A stretch of 64,000 bases of DNA from Pseudoalteromonas sp. G4 (GTDB lineage: Bacteria > Pseudomonadota > Gammaproteobacteria > Enterobacterales > Alteromonadaceae). The translations under genes and the position numbers were made by a program. The notes under the pieces were generated by a model. The model saw only the letters and a list, made by a program, of their open reading frames with translations. It was not told the origin of the DNA and did not search any database. The first letter of the stretch is position 1; each line of letters opens with the position of its first letter. Below are positions 59,240-64,000 of this stretch, piece after piece. The DNA is taken from positions 1 through 64,000 of the forward strand of contig NZ_JAPEHW010000006.1 in assembly GCF_028875915.1 (NCBI RefSeq). Reading direction: 5' to 3'.

Positions 59240-60331
59240 GTGTTAATTAATACAGTAAAAGAATTTTTAGAAGATTGGAATAATGGCGCTTCTAAACTAC
59301 CTAAAAAATTTGAAGACTTTTTGGATTTAGATATCTATGCGTTTGGAATTAATGAGCAATCCCAAAGTTTAGCTGAGGCTGTATCTCTTAAAGGGTATAT
59401 AGATGATTTTACTTCAGAAGAAGAACATAATGGCCAACCAATTATTAAGCTTGAAAATTTAGCTACTAATAAAAATGATTTTATAGTTATTAATTGTGTG
59501 TTAAATGCTAAGCCTCGCACTGCTATTAAGCGTCTAGAGAGTGTTGGAATCAAAAACTTTTTTAATTATTCAGAGCTAAATAAAGCCTATAAAGAGATTT
59601 CGCTCCCCGAGTTTGTTGAGCAAACGAGGTCTAGTTTACTAAATAGGGGGAGTGAGTGGGTGGAATTATATGATAGGTTGAATGATAATGCTTCTCGAAA
59701 AGTATTGAAAGATGTTCTCAGGTACCGTGTATCAGGCGACCCAAGCTTATTATCTGAATATGACTTTAGACCAAAAGATCAATATTTTGAAGATTTTATG
59801 GAATATTCTGAAGAAGTCTTTGTTGATGCTGGCGGGTTTACTGGGGATACAACTGAAGAGTTTTGCTTGCGTTACCCTGATTATAAAAAGGTTTACTTGT
59901 TTGAACCTAACCCTAATAATTTAAAACTTGCCAAAGAGCGCTTAACTAATTTTTCAGATATTGAGTTTATAGAAAAAGGTGTTTCAGATACTGAAACTGT
60001 TTTACGTTTTTTTGAGGATGGCTCTGCATCGATTGTTAGTGATAATGGCGATATTTCGATTCCTGTAGTCCCTATTGATTCAGCAATTAAGAGCGAAATA
60101 TCCTTAATTAAAATGGATTTAGAGGGTTGGGAATCTCATGCGTTAAAAGGTGCCGAGAAGCACATTTTAGAAGATCACCCAAAACTTGCTATTGCTGTAT
60201 ATCATCATCCAAATGACTTTCTTGATTTATCAAAGCAAATTTTAAATATTCGTGACGATTACGATATTTATTTAAGGCATTATACAGAAAGTTGGATAGA
60301 AACAATTATGTACTTCAAACCGAAAAGCTGA
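59240..60331 (+). CDS. FkbM-family methyltransferase with N-terminal Rossmann-like domain
   Basis: 363 aa, GTG start directly behind the GT41 gene. The C-terminal half is an FkbM methyltransferase (EVFVDAGGFTGDTTEEF, KVYLFEPNPNNLKLAKERL, SLIKMDLEGWESHALKGAE). Residues about 25-125 look like a small nucleotide-sugar-linked Rossmann unit (IYAFGINEQSQSLAEAVSLK, GYIDDF, INCVLNAKPRTAIKRL). Likely O-methylates a sugar of the glycan produced here. Confidence 0.82.
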   Translation: MLINTVKEFLEDWNNGASKLPKKFEDFLDLDIYAFGINEQSQSLAEAVSLKGYIDDFTSEEEHNGQPIIKLENLATNKNDFIVINCVLNAKPRTAIKRLESVGIKNFFNYSELNKAYKEISLPEFVEQTRSSLLNRGSEWVELYDRLNDNASRKVLKDVLRYRVSGDPSLLSEYDFRPKDQYFEDFMEYSEEVFVDAGGFTGDTTEEFCLRYPDYKKVYLFEPNPNNLKLAKERLTNFSDIEFIEKGVSDTETVLRFFEDGSASIVSDNGDISIPVVPIDSAIKSEISLIKMDLEGWESHALKGAEKHILEDHPKLAIAVYHHPNDFLDLSKQILNIRDDYDIYLRHYTESWIETIMYFKPKS

Positions 60332-60351
60332 CTATTTAGTCAGCTTTTTTT
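60323..60351. terminator. Bidirectional terminator overlapping both stop codons
   Basis: AAAAGCTGACTA-TT-TAGTCAGCTTTT, a perfect 12-bp stem, spans the FkbM stop (TGA, 60329-60331) and the ACP stop on the minus strand (60332-60334), with T runs on either strand. Confidence 0.9.
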
Positions 60352-60568
60352 CAATCATGTTTGTTAATCCTTGAAGGGTCTTAAAGTCACTACTTCCCAG
60401 CTCAGCTTCATCAAAATCAATTTCAAACTCATCCTCTAGTTCCATTACAAATCGCATGATAGTCATGGAGTCAAAAATGCCACTTTCTATGTAATTTTCG
60501 ATTAGTTCAGATGGTGATAGTTTATTTGCTACCGCTTTTATTTTGGTTAGTACGTCATTATTCGTCAT
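60332..60568 (-). CDS. Acyl carrier protein
   Basis: 78-aa ACP starting MTNNDVLTKI; phosphopantetheine attachment Ser34 lies in GIFDSMTIMRFV, followed by the acidic helix ELEDEFEIDFDEAEL. Upstream ATGs in the open frame lie inside the oxidoreductase gene; this ATG overlaps its stop by 11 bases, typical of coupling. Probably carries the acyl group activated by the adjacent ligase. Confidence 0.88.
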   Translation of the reverse strand: MTNNDVLTKIKAVANKLSPSELIENYIESGIFDSMTIMRFVMELEDEFEIDFDEAELGSSDFKTLQGLTNMIEKKLTK

Positions 60569-61700
60569 AAGAAATTTGCTCGCAGTATTTTGATTTTGCT
60601 GATTTAACCATTGCATCAAGCATTAGAAAGCTTTGCTTCGTTGGCTCTAAACCATACTCTTTACTTACATGGTCCTTAGTGCCTTGTTTGAAATTAACAA
60701 TAGATGCAGCGAAGTCAGTATAAATGTTTGCAAAGGCTTCAATAAAACCAGAAGGATGACCAGGCTTAAAACGATTGTATGTCGGTTCATTCCCTACAGT
60801 ACAAATTCCTCCTCGCTCAATGATTTCTTGTTTCCCGTCGACGTAGCTTAACTTCAAATATTCTGAATCTGCTTGATACCAAAATGCGGAACCTTTATCG
60901 CCATATAAGCTTATCTTTAAACCATTCTTATGGCCTAAAGAAGACTTACTTACCCAGTATCTGCATTTCAAATTATCCTGATACTCAGCCGTAGCTGAGG
61001 CATCGTCAATTATTCCTTCAAACCAACCAAAGGAGTTGTGCTCAGCACTTACATTTAAAGGTCTTTTCCCTGTTAAATAATAAACTAGATGTTGCAAGTG
61101 AACGGTAAGGTCAAGGTGGATAGTGGGGATTTCACCGTCTTCAAGTCGCCACTTCTGCGGACATGGCTTAGAGCCATTATCTAGTAAGCGAGAAAAGCCC
61201 TCTTGTGGCATTTCAATCTGAATATGGTGAATCTTACCTAATTCATCTTTCTCAATGCGGTTCTTTAACTCTCTAACCATTGGGTAACCTGAGTAGTTAT
61301 AGGTTACAGCTAGGTAGCCATTGTTCTCTTTTACAGCATTTTCGATACTTTTAAAGGCAGCTAGAGAGTTTGTAAGCGCTTTTTCACATATTACAGGTAT
61401 GTTATTTTCAATGGCATAAATTACCATTTTTTCATGTAAAGGTGTGGGTGTAAGTATAACAATCGCGTCAATATGACCTTTCTCACTTAAAATTAAGTTT
61501 TGCCAACAATCATATGTGTGCTGGGGCTTTACACCGTACTTTTGTGCAGTTTTCTTGTTAATATCTTCTTGTTGGCTAAAAGCTCCAGCAACTAATTCAA
61601 AGTTGCCATCAAGGTGAGATGCGCAATAGTGTGCATAACCTACAGCTGAGTTAAGACCTCCACCGATGAATGCAATTTTTAATGGTTCGGAATAGTCCAT
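60558..61700 (-). CDS. Gfo/Idh/MocA-family oxidoreductase
   Basis: 380-aa NAD(P)-dependent dehydrogenase: Rossmann IAFIGGGLNSAVGYAHY, ILTPTPLHEKM and CEKALTNS (variant of the EKP motif), followed by the Gfo/Idh C-terminal domain. Could oxidise or reduce a nucleotide-sugar ring position, or the acyl chain; the substrate cannot be deduced. Confidence 0.85.
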   Translation of the reverse strand: MDYSEPLKIAFIGGGLNSAVGYAHYCASHLDGNFELVAGAFSQQEDINKKTAQKYGVKPQHTYDCWQNLILSEKGHIDAIVILTPTPLHEKMVIYAIENNIPVICEKALTNSLAAFKSIENAVKENNGYLAVTYNYSGYPMVRELKNRIEKDELGKIHHIQIEMPQEGFSRLLDNGSKPCPQKWRLEDGEIPTIHLDLTVHLQHLVYYLTGKRPLNVSAEHNSFGWFEGIIDDASATAEYQDNLKCRYWVSKSSLGHKNGLKISLYGDKGSAFWYQADSEYLKLSYVDGKQEIIERGGICTVGNEPTYNRFKPGHPSGFIEAFANIYTDFAASIVNFKQGTKDHVSKEYGLEPTKQSFLMLDAMVKSAKSKYCEQISYDE

Positions 61701-61701
61701 T

Positions 61702-63231
61702 CTAATTTACCTGATAATTAAATGATGTATGCTTGCTAGGGTCTTGTTCTATTATCTTATTAGCAAGTTCTTCTAACTTATATCTTTCTATTTTACCCAG
61801 AGCAGTTTTGGGAAACTCATCAAATATAACATAATGCCTAGGTTGTTGTGCATCAGATAAGTTTTTCATGCAATATCGGCTGATTTTTTTTAAGTTAATA
61901 TCTTTAAGCTTTGGTTTTAATGCTACTGCAACGACCTCTCCTAATCGTTCATCCTGCATTGGAAATGCATAGCATTCATTTATTTCATCTAGCTCATTTA
62001 GTAGTGCATCAATGTCATTTGGGTAGACATTTATACCACCCGTTATTATGACATCCTTGCTTCTACCCAAATAGAATAGGTTTCCCTTTTCGTCTAAGTA
62101 ACCTAGATCTCCCGTTTTAAAATAACCATCATGAAATGCTTCACGCGTCTTCTCAGGTAAATTAAAGTAGCCACTAAACATCATCGGGGTTTTACATATA
62201 ATTTCACCCTGGCTATTCTCATTGGCAAAACCGCCATTCGGAGCTAAAATTTTCACATCAACTCCCTCAATTGCGGTACCAACAGTTGGTAAGCTTTTTT
62301 CAGGTGAAAACTTCACATTGGTCGCAATTGCAATTTCAGAAGTTCCATAGCACTCATGAAATTCACAGGATAATAGTTCTATCAATTGAAGCTTTGTGTG
62401 TGTGTCAAGCAACGCTGAAGATGACACTAAACATCGTAATGTTGAAAAGTCAGCATCATAGTTACGCTGATAATTTATAATCTGTTTTAGCTGCGACGAG
62501 ACGGCAATTGTAAATGTCACTCGTAGAGTCGAGATTCGTTCCACCCACTTTGCAATATCAAACTTACTCATAATCACAGCTGTACCACCACTTAATAAAG
62601 AGACAAATAAAAGCCGTTCAGCTAATGAGTGGTAGAGCGGTGTAGCGATTAATGTAATATCTGACGCAGTAACATTGTAAAGCTTGATTGCTGCTTTGGC
62701 TCGTTCAATTTTTACACCTTGTGTTAATACTATAGGTTTAGGATTGCCCGTTGAGCCAGATGTCATTGTAAGAATTAGGGCTTTGTTATGAGAATCAGAA
62801 AAATCATCTCCTAAAGCTGTTCTCTTCTGTGTTAGCTCATCGCTGTTAATACTAGAGATAGAAATGTTGTTTAAGTGGTCTGGGTAATTATTGAAATTTT
62901 TCGTAAATGGTTCCGTAATGACATGCTTTATAGGTAAGCTTTTAAGAGTGTTACTCAAGGTGTTCACAGGTGTATTTGTCATCAATGGAACAAGTGTTAA
63001 GTTCATATCTGCAGCTACAAGGGTTAGTAACACAAACTCCAAATTATTTGGTAAAACGATACCAATAAAGTCATCACTTTGTACTTGAAGTTCAGTTGTT
63101 AGGTAGTATTTTACTTGTTCTGCACGTTCATATAATTCAGCATAGCTATAACGTTTGTCATCAATAATGACTGCTATTTTGTTTTCTTGCCCTAAATAGG
63201 CTTGCTGTATTTGGTGAATAAGGCGAGACAT
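61702..63231 (-). CDS. Acyl-AMP ligase (ANL family), likely acyl-ACP synthetase
   Basis: About 509 aa. A3 loop TMTSGSTGNPKPIVL, A5 ECYGTSEIA, A7 FKTGDLGYLD, A8 LGRSKDVIITGGINVYP and the catalytic Lys in PKTALGKIERYK are all present. With the neighbouring ACP it probably loads a short carboxylic acid for transfer to an amino sugar. The ATG at 63231 has GTGAG at good distance; a GTG at 63243 also possible. Confidence 0.88.
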   Translation of the reverse strand: MSRLIHQIQQAYLGQENKIAVIIDDKRYSYAELYERAEQVKYYLTTELQVQSDDFIGIVLPNNLEFVLLTLVAADMNLTLVPLMTNTPVNTLSNTLKSLPIKHVITEPFTKNFNNYPDHLNNISISSINSDELTQKRTALGDDFSDSHNKALILTMTSGSTGNPKPIVLTQGVKIERAKAAIKLYNVTASDITLIATPLYHSLAERLLFVSLLSGGTAVIMSKFDIAKWVERISTLRVTFTIAVSSQLKQIINYQRNYDADFSTLRCLVSSSALLDTHTKLQLIELLSCEFHECYGTSEIAIATNVKFSPEKSLPTVGTAIEGVDVKILAPNGGFANENSQGEIICKTPMMFSGYFNLPEKTREAFHDGYFKTGDLGYLDEKGNLFYLGRSKDVIITGGINVYPNDIDALLNELDEINECYAFPMQDERLGEVVAVALKPKLKDINLKKISRYCMKNLSDAQQPRHYVIFDEFPKTALGKIERYKLEELANKIIEQDPSKHTSFNYQVN

Positions 63232-63232
63232 A

Positions 63233-63898
63233 TTATAACTCACTTATTTTTAAGAATTTTTTACTTTTAAATGGAAACACTTCTCCAGCTTCGGAGATTG
63301 TTACGCTGTGAGGGAGGGTATTTTTGTTTACTAGGGTATTAGCACCGATGTAGCTGTATGGCATTACTTGAATGTTGTGTGCTACGCATGAGTTAATACC
63401 CATGAAGGTATTTTCAGATAGTGTAACTGAACCAGCTAACGTTACTCCCGAATTGAGCCATGAGTTATCGCCAATTTTACAATCGTGCCCAATATTTACC
63501 CCTGATGAAATAAAAACATTATTGCCGATCTGGGTATCACAATGGATGGAAGTATTTTCAAAAATAACAGTGTTTAAACCAAAGGATAGGTTTTCATGTA
63601 TCTCAATTGAAGGATGAATAAATGAGGTTAGCTCATACCCAAGTTCTATGGCTTTATTGAAAATTCGAGCTCGAATATCGTTCATTTCACTATAACCCAC
63701 AGCAATAATCATTTTGAATGGTAGGTTGATAACTGAATGAAGAGTTTCAAATTCATAGATGGGTTTATCGTAAAGAAACTGTTCTTGAGTAAATAAACTA
63801 TTTTCGATTGCAAAACCTAAAATATTATAGTGTTTTTTCAAATACGAGTAGTAAGTTCTAGCCATACTAGAATTACCATAAATAATTAAGTTTTCCAT
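63233..63898 (-). CDS. Sugar O/N-acyltransferase, NeuD/PglD type
   Basis: 221 aa: N-terminal Rossmann-like domain (ENLIIYGNSSMARTYYSYL) and a left-handed beta-helix of hexapeptide repeats (INIGHD, TLAGSVTLSENTF, YIGANTLVNKNTLP), with a His in NIGHDCKIGDN at the place of the PglD general base. Probably acylates the 4-amino group of the dTDP-amino sugar made next door. Start overlaps the aminotransferase stop (TAATG). Confidence 0.87.
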   Translation of the reverse strand: MENLIIYGNSSMARTYYSYLKKHYNILGFAIENSLFTQEQFLYDKPIYEFETLHSVINLPFKMIIAVGYSEMNDIRARIFNKAIELGYELTSFIHPSIEIHENLSFGLNTVIFENTSIHCDTQIGNNVFISSGVNIGHDCKIGDNSWLNSGVTLAGSVTLSENTFMGINSCVAHNIQVMPYSYIGANTLVNKNTLPHSVTISEAGEVFPFKSKKFLKISEL

Positions 63899-64000
63899 TA
63901 GCTTTCTTTTATTATTTTACAAATAGTATTTACTTGAACGTTTGACAATTGTGAACTTAGAGGTAAGCACAATACCGATGATGCTATTTTATTACATGTT
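63898..64000 (-). CDS. DegT/DnrJ/EryC1/StrS aminotransferase, C-terminal fragment
   Basis: 33 codons reading from the window edge on the minus strand end LCLPLSSQLSNVQVNTICK.. and TAA at 63900-63898. The LCLPL..LS...V signature is the C-terminal end of PLP-dependent sugar aminotransferases such as VioA and PseC. The remainder of the gene lies outside the window. It would convert dTDP-4-keto-6-deoxyglucose to the 4-amino sugar. Confidence 0.72.
   Translation of the reverse strand, partial: TCNKIASSVLCLPLSSQLSNVQVNTICKIIKES

Noticed and set aside
1-64000. CRISPR arrays, transposases, integrases, phage genes, rRNA
   Set aside because: No regularly spaced repeats and no such genes were seen on either strand.

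Overview
The window looks like chromosome from a marine gammaproteobacterium of the Alteromonadales, most likely Pseudoalteromonas or a close relative. This is inferred from the gene order (mreBCD-maf-rng-yhdP-nitrilase-tldD, yjgA-pmbA, a complete mraZ-to-lpxC cell-wall cluster), the moderate AT richness, and family resemblance of the proteins. No database search was possible.

Layout. (1) 1-9600, plus strand: end of mreB, then mreC, mreD, maf, rng, yhdP, a nitrilase-family amidase and tldD, tightly overlapped as one operon. (2) 9617-17567: a minus-strand Ig-repeat lipoprotein, darP (yjgA), pmbA, fpr, an EamA transporter and an S41 lipoprotein protease. (3) 17771-35588: mra promoter with 10-bp-spaced MraZ boxes, then mraZ, rsmH, ftsL, ftsI, murE, murF, mraY, murD, ftsW, murG, murC, ddl, ftsQ, ftsA, ftsZ and lpxC, i.e. 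peptidoglycan precursor synthesis, divisome assembly and the committed step of lipid A synthesis. (4) 35589-38330: tRNA-His with a decayed second copy, then a YbaN-family protein, MscS and a DUF481 outer-membrane protein. (5) 38387-43267: an SLBB polysaccharide-export protein (WbfF/OtnA type), a nitroreductase-like protein and a polysaccharide pyruvyltransferase. (6) 43330-53141: a complete but rearranged type II secretion (T2SS) operon in the order G-E-F-H-I-J-K-L-M-C-D, with a lipoprotein secretin. (7) 53296-54877: a strongly promoted monocistronic gene for an abundant-looking acidic secreted protein, probably an S-layer protein of the Slr4 type. (8) 54888-64000: a small secreted protein, then rmlA, rmlB, an HMW1C-like (GT41) protein glycosyltransferase and an FkbM methyltransferase, facing a minus-strand cassette (aminotransferase, acyltransferase, acyl-AMP ligase, Gfo/Idh/MocA oxidoreductase, ACP) that fits synthesis of an acylated dTDP-4-amino-4,6-dideoxyhexose.

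The most interesting reading is that regions 5-8 form a cell-surface module: a T2SS dedicated to one S-layer protein, surface-polysaccharide export and pyruvylation that could anchor it, and a glycosylation cassette that could decorate it (or flagellin). Each protein family is supported by sequence; the functional coupling is inference.

A second striking feature is that five otherwise well-preserved genes (tldD, the Ig lipoprotein, the EamA transporter, ftsZ and wbfF) each carry one short internal deletion (about 14-50 bases where it can be estimated) that shifts the frame. Because ftsZ is essential, the shared pattern points to sequence or assembly error rather than real gene loss, and these loci should be verified before being called pseudogenes.
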